Shown piece by piece: positions 31,886-40,310 of a stretch of DNA of 64,000 bases. Every line of letters starts with the position of its first letter. Position 1 is the stretch's first letter. Source of the stretch: Herbiconiux sp. (GTDB taxonomy: Bacteria > Actinomycetota > Actinomycetes > Actinomycetales > Microbacteriaceae); assembly GCF_004297105.1 (NCBI RefSeq), contig NZ_SCVE01000010.1:48562-112561 (forward strand), read 5' to 3'. The position numbers and the translations under genes are program-made. The notes below the pieces were generated by a model that made no database searches, had not been told where the DNA came from, and saw nothing but the letters and a program-made list of their open reading frames with translations.

Positions 31886-33793
31886 TCAGTCGAGCGGGCC
31901 GTACAGCGCGGGCGTGGTGCGCGCGTGCGTCGCCTGCTCGAAGGCGTAGCCGAGACCGATGATCGTGCTCTCATCGTAGGAACGCCCGAGGAACTCGAGG
32001 TTGACCCCCGCTCCGACCGTCGTGTTGTCGGCGGCGATCGCCTGACCCATCGGCACCGTGATCGACGGCATCCCGGTGTTCGGACTCAGCCGCATGTTGG
32101 TGCTGTACGTGCCGTACGGAGTGCCCGACGGGTAGATGAGGGCGTCCAGATCCTGGTCGTCCATCATCTGCGTCACGTACGCCTTGCCGGTCGCGATCTG
32201 CGTCGTGTGCGTGCCTGTCGGGCCCGCCCAGTTCTGGTAGGTCTCCTCGCTCACGTTGTTGCGCGGCGTGTACGTGCCGTTGATCCGCGAGGGCACCATC
32301 TTGCCCGAGGCGATGATGTCACCGAGGCTCCGCAGCGTCACATCCGACGACAGGTGGTTCTCGATGTACGTGTTCAGGTCGTGCTTGAACTCGTTCGTCG
32401 AACCGCTGCTCTCGTTGAGCACCTTGTTGAACGGATCGTTGCGGTCGGTGGGCACCGTGATCGGCACCACGGTGGCGCCCTGGGCCGTCAGGGTCGCCAC
32501 GGCCTCGTTGAACAGGCGCAGCGTGGTGGCGTTGGTGCTCACCATCGACGTGACGTAGCCGATGCGGGTGCCGGCGAGCGCATCGGGGTCGAGCGCCTCG
32601 GTGTACGACTCGGGAACCAGACCCTCCTGTGCCGACGTGGCCGGGTCGGCCGCATCCACACCGGTCACCGCGTCGAGCGCCACGGCCGCGTCGGTCACGC
32701 TCCGGGCGATCGGCCCGCCGGTGTCCTGCGAGAGGGCGAGCGGGATGATGCCGTCGCGGCTCGTGAGGCCGACGGTCGGCCGGATGCCCACGAGCTGGTT
32801 GTACGTCGAAGGCACCCGGATCGAACCACCGGTGTCGGTACCGAACCCGATCCCGGCGAGGTTCGCCGAGATGGCCGCGCCCGTTCCGCCGCTCGAACCG
32901 CCCGCGGTCTTTGTGGTGTTGTACGGGCTGGCCACGAGGGTGGTGAGCTGCTGGCCGCTGGTGGGGTCCGTGCCCTGGAACGAGGTGTACTCCGAGGCGA
33001 ACCCGTAGGCGAACTCGTCGAGGCTCGCCTTGGCGAGGATGACGGCGCCCGCGTCGCGGAGACCCGCCACCATGGCCGCATCCGTCGTGGTCTGGTTCGC
33101 ATCCCAGCACGCACAACCGCCCGTGGTGGGCATGTCGGTGGTGTCGTAGTTGTCCTTCACGGCGATCGGGATGCCGAGCAGCATGCTCGTCATGCCGTTC
33201 GCGGCACGCTCGGCATCGGCGGCCGCAGCGGCCTCGAGAGCGACGTCGCTGGTGGTGATGATCGAGTTGAGCGCGCGACCGCCGGCACCCGTGTCGACCA
33301 CCGTCTTGTCGTAGGCGGCGATGCGGTCGAGGTAGTCCTGGGTGAGCTGCACCGAGGTCACGACCCCCGCGTTCATGGCGGCCTGCATGTCGATCGCCGA
33401 GGCCTCGACGATCTCGAAGGGCCCGTCGTCATAGACCATGCGGCCCGAGACGGCCGCGAGGTCGGTCACCGTGATGGCGCCGTCGGCATCCGCGTCGGCA
33501 GCCGAGACGGATGCCCAGTCGCCGTCGGCGCTGGTGGCGCCGAGGTGCGCGGAGACCACCGCGAGGTCATCCGTGGTCACCTGGCGATCGCCCGTCACGT
33601 CGAGCTCGGTGTAGAACGGGGCCAGCAGCGCGGCCGTCGGGGTCTCCGGCGCCGCATTGGCGGGCACGGCGACGAGAGTGCCGAGGGCGAGTGCCGAGAC
33701 GAGGCACGTCGCGGCAGCGGCCATGGTTCGGAGGTGTCGAGAATTCACAGAGGTCTTCCTCACAGAGGCGGGAGCGTGGGAGATGGGGTTCAT
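31886..33793 (-). CDS. Secreted amidase with N-terminal dockerin-like module
   Basis: 635 aa. A signal peptide ends near residue 48 (VPANA-APE). Residues 60-120 contain two 12-residue calcium-loop repeats of dockerin type. In the first, D65, T67, D69, Q71, T73, D76; in the second, D100, D102, D104, A106, T108, D111. Each is followed by a dockerin-like helix (DLAVVSAHLG; DLAAVSGRMV). From about residue 125 an amidase-signature enzyme follows: Lys in IPIAVKDNYDT, AGGSSGGTGAAIS, and FGTDTGGSIRVPSTYN. The catalytic Ser-cisSer-Lys triad appears complete. The ATG overlaps the TGA of the cohesin-like gene (33790-33793). It is probably held at the cell surface by that protein. Substrate unknown. Confidence 0.85.
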   Translation of the reverse strand: MNPISHAPASVRKTSVNSRHLRTMAAAATCLVSALALGTLVAVPANAAPETPTAALLAPFYTELDVTGDRQVTTDDLAVVSAHLGATSADGDWASVSAADADADGAITVTDLAAVSGRMVYDDGPFEIVEASAIDMQAAMNAGVVTSVQLTQDYLDRIAAYDKTVVDTGAGGRALNSIITTSDVALEAAAAADAERAANGMTSMLLGIPIAVKDNYDTTDMPTTGGCACWDANQTTTDAAMVAGLRDAGAVILAKASLDEFAYGFASEYTSFQGTDPTSGQQLTTLVASPYNTTKTAGGSSGGTGAAISANLAGIGFGTDTGGSIRVPSTYNQLVGIRPTVGLTSRDGIIPLALSQDTGGPIARSVTDAAVALDAVTGVDAADPATSAQEGLVPESYTEALDPDALAGTRIGYVTSMVSTNATTLRLFNEAVATLTAQGATVVPITVPTDRNDPFNKVLNESSGSTNEFKHDLNTYIENHLSSDVTLRSLGDIIASGKMVPSRINGTYTPRNNVSEETYQNWAGPTGTHTTQIATGKAYVTQMMDDQDLDALIYPSGTPYGTYSTNMRLSPNTGMPSITVPMGQAIAADNTTVGAGVNLEFLGRSYDESTIIGLGYAFEQATHARTTPALYGPLD

Positions 33794-34512
33794 CGTGCGC
33801 TCGCAGCCCGGCGCCGAAGCACCACGACGAGACCGATGGCGACAGCCACGACGGCGAACAGGATGAGTCCGCCGACACCGAACCCGGTGAGGGCGAGGTT
33901 GCCGTCCGAGACCGCGACGGCAGCGGGGGTCGACGTCGCGGTGGGCGCCGCAGAGGTCGGAGCAGGCGTGGCCGTCGGCTCCGCGGTGGGCTCGGGCTCG
34001 GTGACCGGCGGCGCGGTGATCGTCACCGGGGCGGTCGGCTCGTCGGCCAGCACCGTCGTGGCCCCGTCGCCGTCGACCAGGGTCACGGATGCGGTGATCA
34101 CGGCGTCCCCGGGGGCGAGCGAGGTGAACTGCGCGGTGGCCGCCAGGTCACCCGACAGGGCGGGCGAGGTGCCCAGCCGCGTCTGCAGGAGGGTCATCGA
34201 TCCGGGGGCGGTGGTGGCCGAGATGAATCCGCCGTCAGGCCCGGTGACCGAGTCGGGCACGTAGGCGAGCAGTGCCGGGTCGAACTGCAGCTCGATCTCG
34301 TAGGCGAAGACGTCGGAGGTGGCGACGAGACCGACGGCCACGTCGACGACGGCGCCGGGGGCGACATCCGGTGTCGCGGTGAGGGTGACCGAGGTCGCGG
34401 CGGGCGCGGCCACGGCGGCGCCCGCGCCGCCCAGCAGGGAGAGGCCGACGGCGAGTCCGCCGGCCAGGACGGCCGCTCGGATCCGCCGGCGGCGGGTCGG
34501 TGTTGTGTGCAT
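33790..34512 (-). CDS. Cohesin-domain protein with LAxTG-type wall-sorting signal
   Basis: 240 aa. Signal peptide to about residue 37 (RRRRIRAAVLAGGL start, AVAA-PAA end). Residues 40-168 form a cohesin-like beta domain: TLTATPDVAPGAVVDVAVGL, VFAYEIELQFDPALLAYV, then LAATAQFTSLAPGDAVITASV. A Pro/Thr/Glu-rich spacer of about 35 residues follows, then LALTG (206-210), a hydrophobic helix and RRRAASAR. This is the layout of a sortase-anchored surface protein, with LAxTG typical of actinobacterial class E sortase substrates. It is translated just before, and overlaps, the dockerin-amidase gene, so it is the likely docking scaffold. The 272 bp upstream to mutM show no gene. Confidence 0.83.
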   Translation of the reverse strand: MHTTPTRRRRIRAAVLAGGLAVGLSLLGGAGAAVAAPAATSVTLTATPDVAPGAVVDVAVGLVATSDVFAYEIELQFDPALLAYVPDSVTGPDGGFISATTAPGSMTLLQTRLGTSPALSGDLAATAQFTSLAPGDAVITASVTLVDGDGATTVLADEPTAPVTITAPPVTEPEPTAEPTATPAPTSAAPTATSTPAAVAVSDGNLALTGFGVGGLILFAVVAVAIGLVVVLRRRAASAR

Positions 34513-34784
34513 CAGGACGTGGTCCTACTTTCGCTGATCGAGAGCGGCGTCAGTCGCTCGGACCGCAAGAGAACGCGGCGCGACGCAGGCCCGGCCGTGG
34601 CCGGGTGGAAGGCGTCGGTGAGATCGTCACCGCGTAGCGAGCCAGGAGCGAACCGCTCGTGGATGGTGCAGGGATGCCTACGCTAGCGACGCCAATGTCG
34701 CGAATCGTTACATGAAGATTTCCTGCAGATTACAGCTCACCAGGGGGAACTTTCCGGCACGGATTGCAGGATGCAGAGAAGTTC

Positions 34785-35798
34785 TCAGACGGATTCGGCC
34801 CGTGGAGCCCTCGGCAGGCGCTGACAGCGCGGGCAGAGGTGCGAGGAGCGGTTCATGAAGGCCTCGCGCACGATCGGCGTGCCGCAGCGGGAACACGACT
34901 TGCCCTGTTGCCCGTAGGCGTTGAGGCTGTGCGAGAAATACCCCGACGCCCCGTTCACGTTCACGTACTGTGCATCGAAGCTCGTGCCGCCCTCGGCCAG
35001 CGCCTTCTCGAGCACGTGCCGCACCTCGGCGAGCAGCTCGCGGGCTCGCGCGCGCGCGAGGCGATCGGTCGGGTACTCGTAGTGCAGTCGCGCGGCCCAG
35101 AGCGATTCGTCGGCGTAGATGTTGCCGATGCCGGAGATGAGCGTCTGATCGAGCAGCGCTCGCTTGAGCCCCGTGCGCCGCCGCGCCAAGGCCGCGAAGA
35201 ACCGGCGCTCGTCGAAGGCAGGATCGAGCGGATCGCGCGCGATGTGCGCCACCTGCGACGGCACGCGCATTCGCCAGTCATCGGCGGACCGAGCGTCAGC
35301 GGGCCCGGTCCAGGTCGCGGACGCCGACACGGAATCTCTCGCGGGTGCACCTGCCGCCGCGGACCCGAAGTACCCGCCCGCATGCCCGTCCGAGGTCGGC
35401 ACGAGCGAATCCACCGCCATCGACCCGAAGATGCGCTGGTCGACGAAATTCACCCAGAACTCGCCGTGCTCCGGGTGCTCGATGTGCAACCGGATGCGCA
35501 GCAGCCCGCCCTCCTCGACCCCCGGTGTGCGCAACAGCACCTGGCCGCTCATGCCGAGGTGGGTCACGAGCGCCTGAGCCCTGCCGCCGGCATCTGACAG
35601 CGGGAACCACAAGAACTTGCCCCGTCGTGCGGCCGCCAGGATGCGGCGGCCCTCCAGGAGGTCGACGAACGACCCCTCGAGCGCGCTGTGCCGCTTCAGC
35701 GACCGCTGGTCGAACACTTCCACCGCGGTGACGAGGGCCCCCGCCACCGCCGGTTCGAGGCCGGCCCGCACCACCTCGACCTCGGGGAGCTCGGGCAC
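34785..35798 (-). CDS. mutM: Formamidopyrimidine-DNA glycosylase (Fpg/MutM)
   Basis: A 337-aa bifunctional base-excision enzyme removing 8-oxoguanine and nicking the AP site. The N-terminal PELPEVEVVRAGLE provides the catalytic Pro and Glu. The helix-two-turn-helix has LISGIGNIYADESLW. The C-terminal zinc finger has CSRCGTPI...CPRCQRLPRAP. It is 40-50 residues longer than usual because of a Ser/Ala/Gly-rich insertion at about 135-185 (TSDGHAGGYFGSAAAG onward). It ends the rpmF-rnc-mutM unit and starts 3 nt after the rnc stop. Confidence 0.96.
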   Translation of the reverse strand: MPELPEVEVVRAGLEPAVAGALVTAVEVFDQRSLKRHSALEGSFVDLLEGRRILAAARRGKFLWFPLSDAGGRAQALVTHLGMSGQVLLRTPGVEEGGLLRIRLHIEHPEHGEFWVNFVDQRIFGSMAVDSLVPTSDGHAGGYFGSAAAGAPARDSVSASATWTGPADARSADDWRMRVPSQVAHIARDPLDPAFDERRFFAALARRRTGLKRALLDQTLISGIGNIYADESLWAARLHYEYPTDRLARARARELLAEVRHVLEKALAEGGTSFDAQYVNVNGASGYFSHSLNAYGQQGKSCSRCGTPIVREAFMNRSSHLCPRCQRLPRAPRAESV

Positions 35799-35801
35799 CG
35801 C

Positions 35802-36527
35802 CTAGGCCTTCGCGGCCGGAGGGGCCAGCAGGGCGAATGCCGTCGCGGCCGCAATCGATTCGGCCTGCTTCTTGCTGCTGCCATCGCCCGTGGCCGTGAG
35901 GGGCTCGCCGCCGCCCTTCGCCCGCGTGAGGGTCACCGTGGCGTGGAACGCCTTCTGGTGGTCCGGCCCGCTCTCGGCGATCGAATACACCGGCGCCTCG
36001 TAGCCATTGGCGGCGGCGCGCTCCTGCAGGGAGGTCTTCGGGTCCATGGTGACGCCGAAGCGCGACGGGTCGCTGGCCAGCGGCGCCACCAGGCGCAGAA
36101 CGAGGGCGGTGGCGACATCCGCACCCTGGTCGAGGAAGGTCGCCCCGATGAGCGCCTCCATCGTGTCGGCGAGGATCGACGCCTTGTCGCGGCCGCCCGT
36201 GAGCTCTTCGCCGCGACCGAGCTTCAGAAATGGCCCGAGTCCGATGGTGCGGGCGATCTCGGCCAGAGCCACGGTCGAGACGAGCGACGCCCGCCTCTTC
36301 GCGAGTTCGCCCTCGTCGAGGGCGTCGTAGGTGGTGTAGAGCATCACCGTGACGGCCTGGCCCAGGATGGAGTCGCCGAGAAACTCGAGGCGCTCGTTCG
36401 TGGGCACGCCACCGTGCTCGTAGGAGTACGAGCGGTGCGTCAGCGCGAGATCGAGGAGCTCAGGATCGAGCTCGATCTGCAGGGTCGCCAAAAGGTGCGA
36501 CCGGTCACCTTCGAATTCAGAAGTCAC
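35802..36527 (-). CDS. rnc: Ribonuclease III
   Basis: A 241-aa double-strand RNA endonuclease. The catalytic signature NERLEFLGDSILG is near residue 43. The second acidic site lies in the DTMEALIGATFLDQG region near 120. The C-terminal double-stranded RNA-binding domain has KTSLQERAAANGYEAPVY and SKKQAESIAAATAFALL. The start is GTG at 36527, which overlaps the last codons of the repetitive frame upstream (stop at 36517). Downstream mutM is in the same unit, as is common in actinobacteria. Confidence 0.97.
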   Translation of the reverse strand: MTSEFEGDRSHLLATLQIELDPELLDLALTHRSYSYEHGGVPTNERLEFLGDSILGQAVTVMLYTTYDALDEGELAKRRASLVSTVALAEIARTIGLGPFLKLGRGEELTGGRDKASILADTMEALIGATFLDQGADVATALVLRLVAPLASDPSRFGVTMDPKTSLQERAAANGYEAPVYSIAESGPDHQKAFHATVTLTRAKGGGEPLTATGDGSSKKQAESIAAATAFALLAPPAAKA

Positions 36528-36540
36528 CGTGTCGCACCCT

Positions 36541-36737
36541 GCCGATATTGCCTGCTCGCAGCACGCCCCCGTAGGGCACCGTGCCGAGACTGCCTGCTCG
36601 CAGCACGCCCCCGTAGGGCACCGTGCCGATATTGCCTGCTCGCGGCACGTCCCCGTAGGGCACCGTGCCGATATTGCCTGCTCGCGGCACGTCCCCGTAG
36701 GGCACCGTGCCGATATTGCCTGCTCGCGGCACGTCCT
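36541..36737. repeat. 42-bp tandem repeat between rpmF and rnc
   Basis: Four full 42-bp units start at 36541, 36583, 36625 and 36667; a fifth partial unit starts at 36709. Units 3 and 4 are identical; units 1 and 2 differ at a few bases. Each carries GTAGGGCACCGT and GCCGATATTGCCTGCTCG. Because 42 is a multiple of 3, the minus strand stays open (36517-36747) and would encode 14-residue repeats of DVPRAGNIGTVPYG type, ending inside the first codons of rnc. It begins with TTG and has no good ribosome site. It is likelier to be a variable-number repeat in the rnc leader than a gene. Confidence 0.92.
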
Positions 36738-36772
36738 TGAAAATCAACGCCCCACGACCCGTGACAATAAAC

Positions 36773-36976
36773 TCAGACGTCGGCGACCTTGCGCCCCTTG
36801 TACTCCATGAAGAGCGGGGTGCCGGCGGAGTCTTCGACGACCTTCGCGCGGTGCGGAAGGCTGTAGGTGGTCTTGCCGTTCTCCACGGTCTTGACGAGCG
36901 TGGGGATCTCGGCCTTCCACTGCGAACGACGCGCGTGGGTGTTGGAACGTGACTGCTTCCGCTTCGGAACCGCCAT
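36773..36976 (-). CDS. rpmF: 50S ribosomal protein L32
   Basis: 67 aa. [20 protein letters not shown] is the standard N-terminus, and [13 protein letters not shown] follows. The actinobacterial form here lacks the zinc-binding Cys pairs, as in some other C-minus L32 proteins; that fits a zinc-independent paralogue or lineage form. ATG at 36976 follows GAGAGATAG. Located between the YceD gene and rnc. Confidence 0.97.
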   Translation of the reverse strand: MAVPKRKQSRSNTHARRSQWKAEIPTLVKTVENGKTTYSLPHRAKVVEDSAGTPLFMEYKGRKVADV

Positions 36977-37043
36977 GACTATCTCTCTTCTGTTCGGCCG
37001 GATCTGCGCTGCTCGCACACAACCGGCGGTCTCGACACCGCGA

Positions 37044-37616
37044 CTACTTGCCGCTTGCGTCCATGTCTTCGGAAGCCTTCTCCGCGCCGCCCGACTTCTC
37101 AGGCAGACTCAGGCCGGCCAGCGCCGACCATCTCGGGTCGATCACATCGGGCACACGTTGTACCGGCTGATCGGCCAGTCTCTCGCCCGTCACCGGGTCG
37201 AGGCCTGGGCAATCCGGCGTGCACACCGGCTGGAACGGAAGTGACAGCACCACCGTATCCCTGATCAGAGGTTCGAGATCGACATGGTCGTCGTGAACCT
37301 CGTAATCGAAAGCTTCGTCAGAAGAATACGCGAAAATCTCCTGGAATTCGACTTCGACGGGCTGGATGATGTCGCGGAGGCATCTCCCGCAGACACCGGA
37401 TGCCTCTGCGGAGAGCTCTGCGCTCACGAGAACACCCTCGTGCACCGACTCCAGCCGCAGGTCGAGATCGAGCTCCGCGCCGGCCTGCACCGCCACCAGA
37501 CCCTCGCCCAGCTTGTCTTTCGTGACGATGGCGAGGGAGTGCTCGCGCATCTCTCCGGGCTTGTGGATGAGATCGCGCACGTTGACCGTGTAAGGGGTCT
37601 TCCTGAATGTGCTCAC
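37044..37616 (-). CDS. YceD/DUF177 family protein
   Basis: A 190-aa protein usually encoded just before rpmF and thought to act in 23S rRNA/large-subunit maturation. The core has [17 protein letters not shown] (CxxC near residues 75-78), [11 protein letters not shown], and [27 protein letters not shown] with a second Cys pair. The start at 37616 is GTG-type with [15 protein letters not shown]. Tail of about 30 residues is charged and low complexity. Confidence 0.93.
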   Translation of the reverse strand: MSTFRKTPYTVNVRDLIHKPGEMREHSLAIVTKDKLGEGLVAVQAGAELDLDLRLESVHEGVLVSAELSAEASGVCGRCLRDIIQPVEVEFQEIFAYSSDEAFDYEVHDDHVDLEPLIRDTVVLSLPFQPVCTPDCPGLDPVTGERLADQPVQRVPDVIDPRWSALAGLSLPEKSGGAEKASEDMDASGK

Positions 37617-37650
37617 TGCGAGATTCTACCGTCGATCGTGGGGGCCTCCG

Positions 37651-38589
37651 TCAGTCGCGGGGCGGGTTGCGGTGCACGTTCGCGGCCACCACCGCATCCG
37701 CCTCGGCGCGCAACGCGTCGATCACGGTGCGCACGGCCAGCCGCTCAGCGCGGTCGGGGCGCATCAGCGCGAAGATGTGGCGTTCGGCGACGACGCCACG
37801 CAGGTTCTTCAGCACGATCTCACTTCGGTACGCGCCGCCGGCCGTGTAGCAGGGCAGGATGGCGATGCCGAGCCCGCCCGCCACGAACGCCTCGGTGACG
37901 CGGGTGTCACCGAACCGTTGCACCACGTTCATCGGCGCCCCGGCTGCGGTCGAGATGTCCTGGATGGTGCGCTCGAAGGGGTATCCCCAAGGCACCCCGA
38001 TCCAGCGCTCCCCCACCAGATCCTCCGGGTCGAGCATGTCCTTCGACGCCAGCGGATGCCCCGGGGGCAGTGCGATGTCGAGCGGCTCCGTCATGAGCTT
38101 CACGGCCGTGATCTCCCGCGCGGGCCAGTTCGTGGCCGCAGACGAGGCGGTGTGCGCGAGGACGATGTCGAAGTCGGCCGTCAGCGCGGGGAAGTCGTCG
38201 CTCTCGGGGTCGCGGTCGGAACAGTGCAGCGTGAGCCCGCCCACCTCGTCGAGGCGCTTCACCACACCGGGCAGCAGCATCTGGCCCCCGGTCGGGAAGG
38301 TGGCCAGCGACACCTCGCCGGTGGGGTCGTTGCGGAACTCGTCCCACAACGCATTCGCGTGCTCGATGGCGACAGCGACATCGGAGGCACTGCGGGCGAG
38401 CGCACGGCCCGCATCCGTCAGGACGATGCCGCGTCCGGCCTTCTCGGTGAGCGGCAGCCCTGCCTCTCGCTCGAGCACGCGCAGCTGCTGAGACACCGCG
38501 GAAGGCGTGCGGTGGGTGGCGCGCGCCACCTCGGTGATGCTCCCGCGCTCGGCGAGTTCACGCAGCAGTTCGAGCCGTCTGACATCCAT
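37651..38589 (-). CDS. LysR-family transcriptional regulator
   Basis: 312 aa. The winged helix is at residues 1-60 (MDVRRLELLRELAERGSITEVARATHRTPSAVSQQ in outline). A periplasmic-binding-like effector domain follows from about 90 (GEVSLATFPTGGQMLLPGVV, FVAGGLGIAILPCY). Its target is not clear; it is divergent from a 48-aa membrane peptide at 38705 and the class-III aminotransferase unit is beyond that. An AT-rich stretch at 38600-38640 between the divergent genes contains ACTACTCGATTGATCTAATC, which may hold overlapping promoters. Confidence 0.9.
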   Translation of the reverse strand: MDVRRLELLRELAERGSITEVARATHRTPSAVSQQLRVLEREAGLPLTEKAGRGIVLTDAGRALARSASDVAVAIEHANALWDEFRNDPTGEVSLATFPTGGQMLLPGVVKRLDEVGGLTLHCSDRDPESDDFPALTADFDIVLAHTASSAATNWPAREITAVKLMTEPLDIALPPGHPLASKDMLDPEDLVGERWIGVPWGYPFERTIQDISTAAGAPMNVVQRFGDTRVTEAFVAGGLGIAILPCYTAGGAYRSEIVLKNLRGVVAERHIFALMRPDRAERLAVRTVIDALRAEADAVVAANVHRNPPRD

Positions 38590-38704
38590 GAAGGAACTCT
38601 ACAACGAGACAGCAGAACTACTCGATTGATCTAATCACAATCCGCTGCCACGGTGAGGGGACCAGGCACCGCACCCTCGTTGCCCTCCCGGAAGGAAGCA
38701 CACC

Positions 38705-38851
38705 ATGATCGCACTCCTCGTCGTTCTCGCCCTTCTCGCCGCCACCGGGATCGCCGCCACCGTCGACACGCTGGTGCGCGACGGCCACCGCCGGGTGCCC
38801 ACCGCCGACCCGACGGCGGGCACCTGGGCGCAGCGGCTCGAACACCGCTGA
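38705..38851 (+). CDS. 48-aa membrane peptide
   Basis: Short ORF with a strong ribosome site (GGAAGGAAG, 6 nt before ATG). One N-terminal transmembrane helix (MIALLVVLALLAATGIAATV) is followed by a basic/polar tail (RDGHRRVPTADPT, WAQRLEHR). High GC3 throughout. Divergent from the LysR gene and convergent with the aminotransferase 18 bp on. I do not recognise a function. Confidence 0.65.
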   Translation: MIALLVVLALLAATGIAATVDTLVRDGHRRVPTADPTAGTWAQRLEHR

Positions 38852-38869
38852 TCCCGGGCTGGGGTCGGA

Positions 38870-40198
38870 CTAGGCGAGCGAGGCGAACGCCTCGTCGTAG
38901 AGCGCGAGCGCCTTCTCCACCTCGGCATCGGTGACGACGCAGGGCGGCACGACGTGCAGCCGGTTGTCGGCCGTGAAGGGCAGTAGCCCCCGAAAGAGCA
39001 GCGCAGCCTTCAGCGCCCCGATCACGGATGCGGGCACCGGCTCGCGCGTCTCCCGGTCGGTCACGAGGTCGAGCGCCCAGAACACGCCGAGACCACGCAC
39101 GTCTCCGATGATCTCGTACTTCTCCGCGAGTGCCGCGAGGCCCGGGGCGAGGAGTTCCCGACCGATTCGCTCGGCGTTCGTCACGATGCCCTCCGATTCC
39201 ATGGCGTCGAGAGTGCCGACGATGGCCGCCATCGCGAGCGGATGCCCCGAGTAGGTGAGGCCGCCCGGGAACACGGCGTCGTCGAAGATCTCGGCGATCG
39301 ACGGAGAGATGATCACACCACCGGCCGGCACGTAGCCCGAGTTGACCCCCTTGGCGAAGGTGATGAGGTCGGGCTCGACGACACCGCCCTCCTGCTCGGC
39401 GAGCGACTGGAACGCGAACCAGCCGCCGGTGCGGCCGAATCCGGCCATCACCTCGTCGAAGATCAGCACGATGCCGTACTTGTCGGCCAGGGCTCGCACT
39501 CCCGTGAGGTATCCGGGCGGCGGCACGAGCACGCCGGCGGTGCCGGGCACGGTCTCGATGAGGATGGCCGCGATCGAGGCCGCACCCTCCGACACGATCA
39601 CCCGCTCGAGGTGGTGCAGCGCCCGCTCGCACTCCTGCTGGGGCGTCGACGACCAGAACTCGGAACGGTATGCGAACGGCCCGAAGAAGTGCGCGTGGCC
39701 GCGCGCATACTCGTTGGGCACACGCCGCCAGTCGCCCGTGGCCACCACGGCCGCACCGGTGTTGCCGTGGTAGGAGCGGTAGGTCGAGAGCACCTTGTCC
39801 CGGCCCGTGTAGAGCCGCGCCATCCGGATCGCGTTCTCGTTCGCATCCGCACCGCCGTTGGTGAAGAACACGTTGTTGAACGAGGCGCCCGCCCGGTCGA
39901 GGATGCGCTGAGCGGCCTTGCCCCGGGTCAGGTTGGCGTGGGCGGGGGCCACGGTGGTGAGGATGTCGGCCTGCTCCTTGATGGCGGACACGACCGCAGG
40001 ATGCTGATGCCCGATGTTCGTGTTCACGAGCTGCGACGAGAAGTCGAGGTACTCGTTGCCCTCGAAGTCCCACACCGTCGACCCGAGACCGCCGGCGATC
40101 ACCATGGGGTTCAACGCCCCCTGGGCCGACCACGAATGGAAGACGTGGGCACGATCGAGTTCGCGCGTGAGCTGCTGGTCGGCGGGGTCGAGAGTCAT
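38870..40198 (-). CDS. Class-III PLP aminotransferase, probable beta-alanine/beta-aminoisobutyrate transaminase
   Basis: 442 aa. Class-III features: YLDFSSQLVNTNIGHQHP near residue 50, NGGADANENAIRMAR near 105, YRSYHGNTGAAV, the cofactor Asp in IVLIFDEVMAGFGRTG near 236, and the PLP Lys in ITFAKGVNSGYVP near 275. Start ATG at 40198; an upstream extension lacks sense. It is the last gene of the pyrimidine operon, where beta-alanine from uracil and beta-aminoisobutyrate from thymine would be its substrates. That assignment rests on context, as the family is broad. Confidence 0.85.
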   Translation of the reverse strand: MTLDPADQQLTRELDRAHVFHSWSAQGALNPMVIAGGLGSTVWDFEGNEYLDFSSQLVNTNIGHQHPAVVSAIKEQADILTTVAPAHANLTRGKAAQRILDRAGASFNNVFFTNGGADANENAIRMARLYTGRDKVLSTYRSYHGNTGAAVVATGDWRRVPNEYARGHAHFFGPFAYRSEFWSSTPQQECERALHHLERVIVSEGAASIAAILIETVPGTAGVLVPPPGYLTGVRALADKYGIVLIFDEVMAGFGRTGGWFAFQSLAEQEGGVVEPDLITFAKGVNSGYVPAGGVIISPSIAEIFDDAVFPGGLTYSGHPLAMAAIVGTLDAMESEGIVTNAERIGRELLAPGLAALAEKYEIIGDVRGLGVFWALDLVTDRETREPVPASVIGALKAALLFRGLLPFTADNRLHVVPPCVVTDAEVEKALALYDEAFASLA

Positions 40199-40231
40199 GG
40201 TGCGTGCTTCTTTCTGGGTAGTGCGAGTAGA

Positions 40232-40299
40232 TCCTCGCGACTCGCCAATATCCTGTCCAACTGCGGTCAGGTAGACCGGATTTTGGCGAGTCGCGAGGA
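40232..40299. other. Inverted repeat with TCCTCGCGAC core between binding protein and aminotransferase
   Basis: TCCTCGCGACTCGCCA (40232-40247) and its exact complement (40284-40299) form a 16-bp stem; allowing one mismatch it extends to about 22 bp. Spacer about 36 nt. It lies within the operon, downstream of the binding-protein gene, and shares its outer core with the repeat at 17103-17172. Confidence 0.7.
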
Positions 40300-40310
40300 G
40301 GAAGGGGTGG

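Noticed and set aside
31436..34264. 942-codon open frame across the palindrome array and the amidase/cohesin genes
   Set aside because: It is antisense to well-supported genes and begins in repeats; no domain or ribosome site is visible.
36517..36747. 76-codon gene encoding DVPRAGNIGTVPYG repeats
   Set aside because: It arises from a 42-bp tandem repeat, has a TTG start without ribosome site and no recognisable fold; kept as a repeat and raised as an observation instead.
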